Shown: positions 1 through 6,115 of the stretch, piece by piece
Layout of the letters: every line of letters begins with the position of its first letter
Position numbering within the stretch: position 1 is the stretch's first letter
From: QHWK01 sp035315685
GTDB lineage: Bacteria; Acidobacteriota; Vicinamibacteria; Vicinamibacterales; CAVVIG01
Length of the DNA stretch: 6,384 bases
Direction of reading: 5' to 3'
NCBI GenBank assembly: GCA_035315685.1
Contig: DATFXR010000332.1
Coordinates: forward strand, 1-6,384
The notes under the pieces: model-generated
Told to the model about the DNA's origin: nothing
Databases searched by the model: none
What the model saw: only the letters and a program-made list of their open reading frames with translations
Position numbers and translations under genes: made by a program

Positions 1-79
1 CCGATCCCACGGCGCCCGCGAGCGCGGTCATCCCGGCGTTCCTCAAGAACGCCCTCCGATTCAGGCCGTCGTGCGACAT
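1..79 (-). CDS. Tat-exported protein of unknown family, N-terminal fragment only
   Basis: This is the start of a minus-strand gene whose body lies beyond the left edge. The ATG is at 79-77. Reading leftwards gives about 26 residues beginning MSHDGLNRRAFLRNAG, then a hydrophobic Ala/Gly/Leu/Val stretch. That is a twin-arginine signal: an R-R-A-F-L-R motif before a weakly hydrophobic h-region, so the mature protein is probably exported folded, often with a cofactor. A strong Shine-Dalgarno, GGGAGG (minus strand, 90-85), lies six bases before the ATG and fixes this start. The gene is divergent from the TPR-CHAT gene. Nothing of the mature domain is in the window, so its enzyme class cannot be named. 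The call of a real coding start with a Tat signal is fairly secure; function is unknown. Confidence 0.72.
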   Translation of the reverse strand, partial: MSHDGLNRRAFLRNAGMTALAGAVGS

Positions 80-303
80 GCGTCCCTCCCTGGCTAGCTG
101 CAGAAGCGGAGAATCACGAATGCGAAATACTACACCCGCCGCGGCATTCGAGGCCGGATTTCGTCCGCCGGCCCCGGCAGTTGCAATCACGCGCAGAGCG
201 CCGCCGGCACAGTCGGTCGGCCCCTCTGCATCGCGCCGGCGCCATCCGGATTCGTGTCACACTCAGTGAGACGGACGGCCGACTCGGCCGGCTTAGAACC
301 TAG
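80..303. other. Divergent intergenic spacer
   Basis: This non-coding region separates the minus-strand Tat gene from the plus-strand TPR-CHAT gene, so any promoters for both should lie here. On the minus strand a TAGTAT (132-127) could be a -10 for the Tat gene, but I see no matching -35. On the plus side TAGAAC (294-299) sits five bases before the CHAT ATG, which would suit a leaderless transcript; again no clear -35 is visible. A short ORF across this region (78-269, plus) is Arg/Pro/Ala-rich and has no recognisable domain, so I do not call it a gene. Confidence 0.5.
276..290. promoter_or_regulatory. 15-bp palindrome before the TPR-CHAT start
   Basis: CGGCCGACTCGGCCG is a perfect dyad with 7-bp arms around a central C. 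It ends 13 bases before the ATG at 304 and overlaps the place where a core promoter would be expected. That position would suit a repressor operator or a small hairpin controlling the CHAT gene. In such GC-rich DNA a palindrome of this size can arise by chance, and no regulator is tied to it here. Confidence 0.3.
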
Positions 304-2715
304 ATGACGGCGGTCTGGTTGGTCCTCGGGCTGGCGGCAGCCGCGCCCGCTGATTCGACGGCGCAACTGCAGGTGCAGGCGCGTGCACTCGTGGCTGCGA
401 GCGAGGCAGCCCTGGCCAGGGGCGACTACGAAGCCGCGCTCGTCCAGGCGCAGCAGGCTTTCAGCGCCCACGAGCGGTTGCAGGCGCACGCCGAAGCGGC
501 GTGGGACTTGAACACCGTCGGGATGGCCAATCAGTACCTCTCCCGCTACACCGACGCGCTCGACGCGTACCGGCGCGCGCTCGACCTCGATCGCGCGTCG
601 GGCAGCGTTGACGGCGAGATCACGCGGCTGAACAACATCGGAAATGTCCACTTCCTGCGCGGGCGCTACTCGGACGCGCTGCAGCTCTACCAGGAGGCGC
701 TGCAAGCCGTGCAGACGCGCGCCACCGACAAAGCGCGCGCGCGCCTGCGGCGCATGACCCTGTCGAACCTCGCCGCACTGAACCAGCGGCTCGGCGCCGA
801 CGAACGCGCCCTCGACATCTACGCGCAGCTCTCTGCCGACGAGACCATGCGGCCGAACGAGGAGGCGCAGCTGCTCGTGAATCAGGGGGCGCTGATGCGC
901 CGCCTCGGCGATCCCGTGAAGGCGCTCGGGCTGTATCGGTCGGCGCAGCAGCTGTTCGCTCGCGCCGCGCACCGCGACGGCGAGATCAGCGCCTGGCGCA
1001 ACATCGGCATCGCCTATGCACTCGACCTGAACGACTACAGCCGCGCACTCGAGGCGTTCGACACCGCGCTTCGCCTGGCGCGCGAGTCGGACAACGAGCG
1101 CGGCAAGGTGCAGGCACTGCTCTACCGTGGCGAGGTGTTACGCCGGCTCAATCGCGCGCCGGACGCCCTCGACGACCTCCAACGCGCGTTCACCGCCGCC
1201 GCGGCCACCGGCCTCGTCGAAGACCAATGGAAGGCGCTCTACTCGATCGGCCTGCTTCACGACGCGGCCGGCGAGCGCAGCGCCGCACGCGACGCGCTCG
1301 AACGCGCAATTGCGACCATCGAATCGGTCCGGTCGGATCTCCGCAGCGTGGCGCTTCGATCGGAATTCCTCGCCGACAAACGCGACGTGTACGACGCGCT
1401 CATCTGGCTCCGCGCCGGCGAACGGCCGGCCCCGGTCGGCGATCTGTTCCGCCTGATGGAACAGAGTCGCGCGCGCACCTGGCAGGATCGGCTGCAGGCG
1501 AACGCTGCGCCCCCTTCGTTGACGGCCGTTCAGGCACGGCTCGCCGCCGGCACCCTGCTCGTCGAATATTCGGTCGGCGCGCAGGGGACGACGGTCGTGT
1601 GGGCGACACGCAGCGGCGCCGGCGCCGCGTCCCACGCGTCGCACGGCGACGCTGCGCGGCCGATCGATCTGCTCGCGCGAGCGGTTCAGCACGGTGACGC
1701 CGAATGGCGGACGGCGTCCGCTGCCGCCGGCGCGGTGCTGCTGCGGGACCTGCCGCCGCTCGATCGCATCGCCCACCTGCAGATCGTCGCGGACACGGCG
1801 CTGCAGTTCGTGCCCTTCGAAGTGCTGACGGTGCCGGGTTCGCGCGATCTCGTAATCGAGCGCGCAGCCGTCAGCTATCTGCCGTCGGCGGCGTACCTGT
1901 TGCGGCCGCGGCGTACCGCTGGACGCCGATCGGTGTGGCCGTGGCAGCGGGCGTTCGTCGCGTTCGGCGATCCGGCGCCAGCCGCCGCCTACCCGCTCGA
2001 GACGCGGCCGATTGCGCCGCTTCCCTACGCGCGCCAGGAAGTCGAACGGGTCGCGGGTGAGCTGGGCGGACGATCCGAGGTGCACGTCGGCGACGACGCC
2101 AGAAAAGCGCTCGCGGTCGACGGCCGCCTCCGCGCCGTGCCGCTGGTGCTGTTCAGCACCCACGCGATTACCGACACCCGCGATCCGGATCGATCACGGA
2201 TCCTGCTGGCGCCCGAGAAACCGGGCGCGCCGGCCGACTATCTGTTCCTTCGCGAGATCGAAGATCTCGATCTCGCGGGCGTCGGCGTGGTCGCGCTGTC
2301 GGCGTGCTCGACCGAGCGCGGCAAAGTGGTGCGCGGCGAAGGGGTCGAAGGATTCAGCCGCGCGCTGCTCGCCGCCGGCGCGGCGACCGCGGTGACGACG
2401 CTCTGGGACGTCGCTGACCGCCCGGCTGCGGAATTCATGACGCAATTCTCGTTCGGACTCGGCCGCGGCGAAGCGCCGGCGGGCGCAATGCGGAGCGCGA
2501 AACTGCGGTTCATTCGATCGGGCCAGGCGTGGGCGCACCCGCTCGACTGGGCCGGCTACGTGCTGACCGGCGAGGGACTCGAACCGCTGCCGCGCGTCAT
2601 TCCGTGGCAGCTGCTCGCGGCCATCGCCGTCTTCGCCGGCGTGCTCGTCATTGTTGCGCTTCGAGCGGCAGTACTGGAATCACCGTCCCGGCCCCCTCGT
2701 CACACAGCAGGCTGA
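304..2715 (+). CDS. TPR-repeat CHAT-domain protein (caspase-like protease family), membrane-anchored
   Basis: An 803-residue protein combining an N-terminal TPR array with a C-terminal CHAT domain. About seven TPR-like helical pairs run from residue 65 to 341; clear ones start near W67, G104 and D307, with the usual N-x-G / A-L-x-x-Y-x-x-A-L pattern. The CHAT domain spans roughly 395-760. Its predicted catalytic His is H620 (FSTHAI) and Cys is C668 (LSACSTERG), followed by GEGVEGFSRALLAAGA and a terminal WAGYVLTGEG typical of the family. A hydrophobic segment at 768-790 should be a C-terminal membrane anchor. The N-terminus (residues 2-15) is hydrophobic like a signal peptide but lacks basic residues, so export is uncertain. 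An in-frame TAG immediately precedes the ATG, so no longer N-terminus is possible, and no Shine-Dalgarno is seen, suggesting leaderless translation. CHAT proteins are known cysteine peptidases related to caspases and separase; TPRs usually bind a partner or substrate. The 3' end overlaps the convergent IPT/TIG gene by 68 bp. Substrate is unknown. Confidence 0.93.
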   Translation: MTAVWLVLGLAAAAPADSTAQLQVQARALVAASEAALARGDYEAALVQAQQAFSAHERLQAHAEAAWDLNTVGMANQYLSRYTDALDAYRRALDLDRASGSVDGEITRLNNIGNVHFLRGRYSDALQLYQEALQAVQTRATDKARARLRRMTLSNLAALNQRLGADERALDIYAQLSADETMRPNEEAQLLVNQGALMRRLGDPVKALGLYRSAQQLFARAAHRDGEISAWRNIGIAYALDLNDYSRALEAFDTALRLARESDNERGKVQALLYRGEVLRRLNRAPDALDDLQRAFTAAAATGLVEDQWKALYSIGLLHDAAGERSAARDALERAIATIESVRSDLRSVALRSEFLADKRDVYDALIWLRAGERPAPVGDLFRLMEQSRARTWQDRLQANAAPPSLTAVQARLAAGTLLVEYSVGAQGTTVVWATRSGAGAASHASHGDAARPIDLLARAVQHGDAEWRTASAAAGAVLLRDLPPLDRIAHLQIVADTALQFVPFEVLTVPGSRDLVIERAAVSYLPSAAYLLRPRRTAGRRSVWPWQRAFVAFGDPAPAAAYPLETRPIAPLPYARQEVERVAGELGGRSEVHVGDDARKALAVDGRLRAVPLVLFSTHAITDTRDPDRSRILLAPEKPGAPADYLFLREIEDLDLAGVGVVALSACSTERGKVVRGEGVEGFSRALLAAGAATAVTTLWDVADRPAAEFMTQFSFGLGRGEAPAGAMRSAKLRFIRSGQAWAHPLDWAGYVLTGEGLEPLPRVIPWQLLAAIAVFAGVLVIVALRAAVLESPSRPPRHTAG

Positions 2716-3784
2716 ACGCGTCAATCGGCTGCGATCCGGTGACGACGATGCTCGATCCGGCCGGCGGCGCGACGCCATCGAGCAGCTCCGAAGCTTCGAG
2801 CGCCAGCCGCTCGCGTGCGGAGAGGATGCGCGACGTCCGGTACAAGACCGTGCCATCGGCGGCGTGCAGCGACAGGCCGACGCTGACGCCGGTCACGTTC
2901 GGGTTCTGGAGAGCTACCGCTTCATACTGCGCGCCGCTCATCGGCAGCGCCGGCGCGATGGTCGCGTGTGTGCGCTGGGCGACCGAGAAGATCGGTTCGA
3001 CCTTCGCGAGCAGTGCCCGCGAGCTCACGACCTTCGTGACCCCGCGCATGTACGCATAGTAGGTGACCGAGTTGCTGCCGGACGCCGTGATCCTGAGCCC
3101 GCGGACCTGTGTCGGCCGTGACAGCACGAACTGCATCTCGTTCGGGCTCACCAGGCGCGTGATCTTGACGCCGGCATCGTTGATCTTCAGCGACGTCTTC
3201 GCATCGAAGCCGCGGCCGCGCACGCTGACCACAGTGCCCGCCGGCCACACGCCTTCGCCTGGCACGACGTCGTCGATCGAGATCGTTCCGGCAACCGTCA
3301 CCTTCGCAGGCGCAATCGGCACGACCGTGGGCCCCTGACTGCCAAAGTTCCAGGTCGACGATGGATCGAGCGTGAAGTCGGTGGTCGTACTCAACGGCAC
3401 GTCGGGGCGGATCGGCAGCACGATCGTCATGATCGGATAGTTGGCGGTCAGCCGCGACGTGCCGTCGTAGATCACCTGCACGCGCGTGCCGTCGACGATC
3501 GCGGCGCCGGCGATCTCGCCATTCGGCGCCATGATCCCGAAGCCCGCCGCCGGACCGAAGAACGCCGCGTCGTACCCGAAGCCGGGCCGGCCGCCCGAAA
3601 TCGGTGTGACTTCGGTCGTCATCACCTTCAGCTGCACCATGCCGCCGGCCGGCGCCGCCTCGTCGGGAATCCTCAACATGAACCCGGCGGCCGGACCGGC
3701 GACGCCGTCGTGCAACTTGCCGGAGGCCGAAATCGTCGCGCCCGCCACCAGAACGGCCGCGGCGCCGAACACCCATCGCGTCAT
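2648..3784 (-). CDS. Secreted cohesin-like / IPT-TIG domain protein
   Basis: A 378-residue exported protein, third gene of the sigma operon. Residues 1-21 form a Sec signal peptide (MTRWVFGAAAVLVAGA, then SAS). Residues about 35-158 resemble a cohesin-type beta-sandwich: G-M-V-Q-L-K-V opening, then YPIMTIVLPI and a D-P-S-S-T-W ending as in acidobacterial cohesin-like domains. Residues about 171-248 look like an IPT/TIG immunoglobulin-like fold, with P-A-G-T-V-V-S-V-R-G-R-G-F and a later L-R-I-T-A-S-G-S-N-S-V. Residues about 263-374 form another beta-rich domain I cannot name. No catalytic motif is visible, so a structural, adhesive or ligand-binding role outside the inner membrane is likely. 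The ATG is supported by a GAGGGAG ribosome site overlapping the anti-sigma stop codon, 12 bp after that gene. The last 68 bp overlap the TPR-CHAT gene tail to tail. Domain assignments come from eye inspection; the exported, Ig-like nature is solid. Confidence 0.85.
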   Translation of the reverse strand: MTRWVFGAAAVLVAGATISASGKLHDGVAGPAAGFMLRIPDEAAPAGGMVQLKVMTTEVTPISGGRPGFGYDAAFFGPAAGFGIMAPNGEIAGAAIVDGTRVQVIYDGTSRLTANYPIMTIVLPIRPDVPLSTTTDFTLDPSSTWNFGSQGPTVVPIAPAKVTVAGTISIDDVVPGEGVWPAGTVVSVRGRGFDAKTSLKINDAGVKITRLVSPNEMQFVLSRPTQVRGLRITASGSNSVTYYAYMRGVTKVVSSRALLAKVEPIFSVAQRTHATIAPALPMSGAQYEAVALQNPNVTGVSVGLSLHAADGTVLYRTSRILSARERLALEASELLDGVAPPAGSSIVVTGSQPIDAFSLLCDEGAGTVIPVLPLEAQQ

Positions 3785-3791
3785 GTGCCTG

Positions 3792-3798
3792 CTCCCTC
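3792..3798 (-). promoter_or_regulatory. Ribosome binding site of the IPT/TIG gene
   Basis: On the minus strand GAGGGAG lies seven bases before the ATG at 3784. Its first G is the second base of the TGA stop codon of the anti-sigma gene (3799-3797). The reading ribosome of the upstream gene therefore ends on this site, which supports translational coupling. It is the strongest Shine-Dalgarno in the operon. Confidence 0.75.
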
Positions 3799-4519
3799 AG
3801 GGTTGTGCGAGACGGAAGCGCCCCGGACTCGACTCGCCGATCGCTGCGTTCGAGGCGTCATAGGCGGTCACCTGCCACAGGAGCGTCTTCGCCGGAACGA
3901 TGAGCGCGCGGATCGGCTCGGGAAGATCGACCGCGGTCGCTGCGCTCTCGGTCGACCACAGTTCACGACGATCGACTTCCATGAGCCGCACGCGATAGCG
4001 GACGGCGCCGGAGACCGGACGCCACTCGAACCGCTGCGGCGCGGCGACCTGGTCGCCAATCGGTGCTCGCAGTTCCACCGCCAGCGAGCGCGTCGTCCCT
4101 CCACCGGACACTGCATCCGCCGGCAGACGAGGGGGCGTCGAGTTGAAAATGAAATAGCCGCCGACCACAGCGAGCAAGACGGTGGCCAGCGACAACGCGT
4201 GACGAAGCGAGCCGAACAACATGAAGCGCGATCGCCGGATTTCCGGCACCGCAGGCGATCTGAGAATCTCCGGTTCGCGGCGCTCGAGTTCCCCGACGAT
4301 GTCGCGTACCGCCGCGCGCTCGTGCTCGGCGATCGCGCCCTCGGCAAATGCGTGCAGCAGCGCGAGTTCGGATTGACAGGTCGCGCACCGCTCGATGTGC
4401 GACGCGGCGGCGGCGCGTTCCGCCGGCGGCAGCACGCCGTCGGCGTACCGGCCGAGCGCCTCGATCGGCGGACAACCGGCACCCGGCTGCAGCGTCCGTC
4501 TCAGGATTTCAGGTTCCAT
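3797..4519 (-). CDS. Zinc-finger anti-sigma factor with membrane segment and periplasmic FN3-like domain
   Basis: A 240-residue single-pass membrane protein encoded directly after the ECF sigma factor. The N-terminal cytoplasmic part carries the zinc-binding anti-sigma (zf-HC2) signature H41-x3-C45-x2-C48, with C16 as the likely further ligand. It should bind and hold the sigma factor. After a charged linker, residues 108-125 (ALSLATVLLAVVGGYFIF) form the membrane helix. The C-terminal part would be periplasmic; residues about 155-238 look like one fibronectin type III-like domain, with F-E-W-R-P-V-S-G-A-V-R-Y-R-V and L-L-W-Q-V-T-A-Y-D-A-S-N. This outer domain may sense a ligand or serve as the site for regulated proteolysis. 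The start overlaps the sigma coding end by 19 bp, with no separate Shine-Dalgarno, so translation is probably coupled. The pairing of gene order, zinc motif and membrane helix makes the anti-sigma call strong; the signal is unknown. Confidence 0.9.
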   Translation of the reverse strand: MEPEILRRTLQPGAGCPPIEALGRYADGVLPPAERAAAASHIERCATCQSELALLHAFAEGAIAEHERAAVRDIVGELERREPEILRSPAVPEIRRSRFMLFGSLRHALSLATVLLAVVGGYFIFNSTPPRLPADAVSGGGTTRSLAVELRAPIGDQVAAPQRFEWRPVSGAVRYRVRLMEVDRRELWSTESAATAVDLPEPIRALIVPAKTLLWQVTAYDASNAAIGESSPGRFRLAQP

Positions 4520-5082
4520 CGTTTCACCGCAGCATTCAACTTACGTCGCGCGCTTACGATGTACGCCTTGGCGCCGCTGGCGTTGGTCAGCCCGAGGGCG
4601 GCGGTAATCGCGTCGAGCCGCATCTCGTGCCCGTAGTGGAGCGTCATGACGCGCTTCTCGAGATCGTCGAGCGATTCGTCCATCAGCGTCTGGACGACGA
4701 CGCGCGCATCCTGCGCGTCGAGCGCCGCGAGGGCCGCGTTCTCGGCCGCCGGCTCGCCGAGATCCATCGCCTCTTCCGGCGCCTCGCGCGGACGCGATTG
4801 ACGCGCGCGCAGCTCGTCGCGCCAGCGGTTGCGCGCGATCACATAGAGCCAGGTCGTGAATTTCGAATCCGAGCGGAAGGAATCCAGGCTGGCGTAGGCC
4901 TTCGCGAAGATGTCCTGGGCCAGATCGGCGGCCGAGGTCCGATTCCCCGTGAAGCGGTAACACCAGGCCGCGACACGCGTCTGGTGCCTCCGGAAGAGCG
5001 TTTCGAGATACAGTCGCGACCGCTCCGTCCCCGGCGCGAGACGGTAGTGTGCAATCAGCTCCTCGTCGGACAACGACTCCAT
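4501..5082 (-). CDS. ECF-family RNA polymerase sigma factor
   Basis: A sigma-70 family extracytoplasmic function factor. From the ATG at 5082 it is 193 residues, the normal ECF length. The sigma-2 region is seen in the first half: LETLFRRHQTRVAAWCYRFT, then S-A-A-D-L-A-Q-D-I-F-A-K-A-Y and F-T-T-W-L-Y-V-I-A-R-N-R-W-R-D, covering the -10 recognition and core-binding helices. After a short acidic, Ala/Glu-rich linker, sigma-4 follows with a helix-turn-helix around L-D-A-I-T-A-A-L-G-L and A-Y-I-V-S-A-R-R-K-L. The frame is open to a GTG at 5106, which would add eight residues, but a TATACT promoter-like box lies between the GTG and the ATG, so I prefer the ATG. The next gene encodes its membrane anti-sigma factor, overlapping by 19 bp. 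It probably directs transcription of its own operon and envelope genes when released. ECF subgroup cannot be set from here. Confidence 0.92.
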   Translation of the reverse strand: MESLSDEELIAHYRLAPGTERSRLYLETLFRRHQTRVAAWCYRFTGNRTSAADLAQDIFAKAYASLDSFRSDSKFTTWLYVIARNRWRDELRARQSRPREAPEEAMDLGEPAAENAALAALDAQDARVVVQTLMDESLDDLEKRVMTLHYGHEMRLDAITAALGLTNASGAKAYIVSARRKLNAAVKRWNLKS

Positions 5083-5089
5083 TCGGTCG

Positions 5090-5095
5090 AGTATA
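5090..5095 (-). promoter_or_regulatory. Candidate -10 box for the sigma operon (leaderless)
   Basis: TATACT on the minus strand lies seven bases before the sigma ATG at 5082, so a transcript would start at or next to the start codon. No Shine-Dalgarno precedes that ATG, which fits leaderless translation. No good TTGACA-like -35 is found at 16-18 bp, so the box alone is modest evidence. An ECF-type autoregulated promoter could also lie further upstream. Confidence 0.4.
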
Positions 5096-5236
5096 GGTCG
5101 CGGCACTCGTCACGCTGGGTAAGACGAGCGGCGGCGGCGCGCGGAACAGGAAAATTCGAAGGGAGTGAAGGAATCGGGCGGGCCGACCAGGACGGACGGC
5201 CCGGCATCGCTATTCGAATTCGTCCGACCCCCCCAC

Positions 5237-5272
5237 ACCTCGCGTGAGATCTCGACCTCGCGTGAGATCCTC
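5237..5272. repeat. 18-bp tandem duplication, two copies
   Basis: ACCTCGCGTGAGATC occurs at 5237-5251 and again at 5255-5269, a period of 18 bp; after the shared 15 bases the copies continue as TCG and CTC. It lies between the nested dyads and the inverted repeat element, about 155 bp upstream of the sigma start. It may be a replication-slippage duplication or a pair of spaced binding sites. Confidence 0.8.
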
Positions 5273-5284
5273 GGGTGGTGATGT

Positions 5285-5416
5285 AAACCGCGGAGAAACG
5301 CTGAGAGCGCAGAGTTTTTCCATTTGATATTTTCCCGAGCGAATCAGCGAGACGCACATTTGGTCGGTGGATTCGATGAAGAAAGGATTCTGCGTTCTCT
5401 GCGTCCTCCGCGGTTT
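5285..5416. repeat. Inverted repeat element copy 1 (GCAGAG family)
   Basis: The arms are 5285-5314 and 5388-5416, about 80 percent complementary with one single-base indel, enclosing 73 bp. The left arm begins AAACCGCGGAGAAACG and the right arm ends CCTCCGCGGTTT. Each arm reads as three roughly 9-bp units with a CGCAGAG-like core (or its complement). The right arm matches the right arm of the copy at 6181-6213 in about 24 of 28 positions. The element starts 34 bp past the VOC stop codon. The enclosed DNA shows no gene and no similarity to the other copy's loop. No transposase is nearby, so it is best described as a dispersed non-autonomous palindromic repeat; mode of spread is unknown. Confidence 0.85.
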
Positions 5417-5449
5417 CCTGACATCCCACGAGTGACAATTCACGCGTTC

Positions 5450-6097
5450 TCAGTCGCTGGAGCTGTTGTGACTCTCCCGGGTCTGGTTGCTGATCTGCAG
5501 GTCCCATCCATCGGGGTCGAACACGTGGAAGCTCTTGAAGTTCTCGCCGACCATGTCGGGCCGCGGGTTCAGGCCCCGTCGATCGAGCTCGGCTTTCACC
5601 TTGTCGGTGTCCCAGGGCGAGATGCCGAATGAGATGTGGTTGATGACGCCCGTGAGCGGCGGCCGCGGCTGGCCGTTACCGCGCTGGCCGCCGGGGGTCG
5701 CGGCGGAGCTGGCGGCCCCGGCAGCTGCCGCCGCCGGCGCCGCGGCGTCGCCGCGCCCGTTGCGGATGATGATTTCGCCGATGTCACCGATCGCGAGCGT
5801 CGCCTGGCGCTCGCCCTGATCGTTTCTGATCTTCCATCCCATCAGGTCGCGATAGAACGCCGCGCTGCGCCGGTAATCGGACACGGCGTACGAGATGTGA
5901 TCGAGCCACACGGTCTTCCAGGGCGCGGGATCCCTGGGTCCCGGAATCATCGAGGGTGCCTTCTGCGCGCCCTGCGCGAGCAGCGCACCGCCGGGCGCGG
6001 CCGCGGCGGCGGCCAGCGCAAGGCTTTGAATCAACTGGCGGCGCGACATCTTCCCGCGCTCGAAATCCTGCAGCAGTCCCTCAATCACATGCTCCAT
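5450..6097 (-). CDS. Tat-signal VOC (glyoxalase/dioxygenase fold) family protein
   Basis: A 215-residue protein with a vicinal oxygen chelate fold and a twin-arginine signal. After a short leader (MEHVIEGLLQDFERGKM), S18-R19-R20-Q-L-I precedes an Ala-rich hydrophobic stretch (26-41), so export is predicted. The first VOC half starts at WLDHISYAVSDY with F-Y-R-D-L-M-G-W; the second starts at GVINHISFGI and ends FDPDGWDLQIS. Metal-ligand positions by family analogy are H67, E108, H154 and Q201; the last is usually Glu in the D-P-D-G-N-x-x-E motif, so the Gln is unusual. An Ala/Gly/Pro-rich low-complexity insert (about 118-147) joins the halves. The long leader start is backed by GAGGT four bases before the ATG; starting at M17 is an alternative. 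The gene stands alone between two inverted repeat elements. Substrate cannot be told: lyase, dioxygenase, or a binding role are all possible. Confidence 0.88.
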   Translation of the reverse strand: MEHVIEGLLQDFERGKMSRRQLIQSLALAAAAAAPGGALLAQGAQKAPSMIPGPRDPAPWKTVWLDHISYAVSDYRRSAAFYRDLMGWKIRNDQGERQATLAIGDIGEIIIRNGRGDAAAPAAAAAGAASSAATPGGQRGNGQPRPPLTGVINHISFGISPWDTDKVKAELDRRGLNPRPDMVGENFKSFHVFDPDGWDLQISNQTRESHNSSSD

Positions 6098-6115
6098 GAT
6101 GACCTCGATGCGGGA

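Larger units (their letters stand above)
5107..5449. other. Non-coding region between the sigma operon and the VOC gene
   Basis: I see no credible gene in this stretch; reading frames crossing it have no domain and biased composition. It holds, from left to right: the upstream flank of the sigma promoter; nested inverted repeats, AATTCGAA (5153-5160) with TTCGAATT (5213-5220) enclosing CGGGCCG (5179-5185) with CGGCCCG (5197-5203); an 18-bp tandem duplication (5237-5272); and a long inverted repeat element (5285-5416) just 3' of the VOC stop codon. The inner dyad has no T-tract after it on either strand, so it is not a clear intrinsic terminator. Regulation of the sigma operon from this region is plausible. 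Confidence 0.6.

Noticed and set aside
187..972. Long minus-strand open frame (261 codons) under the TPR-CHAT gene
   Set aside because: It is Arg/Val-rich with no domain or ribosome site and lies wholly opposite a well-supported coding frame; a GC-rich shadow frame.
304..2715. Type III-E CRISPR (craspase) TPR-CHAT protein
   Set aside because: No Cas7-11 gene, repeat-spacer array or Csx30-like gene is in the window, and this protein has a membrane tail and a possible signal peptide; only the general family is shared.
5179..5203. CGGGCCG / CGGCCCG hairpin as an intrinsic terminator
   Set aside because: No T-tract follows on either strand and no gene ends next to it.
4348..5247. Plus-strand open frame of 299 codons across the sigma and anti-sigma genes
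   Set aside because: Its translation is Arg-rich low-information sequence, while the opposite strand has clear sigma and zinc-finger motifs.
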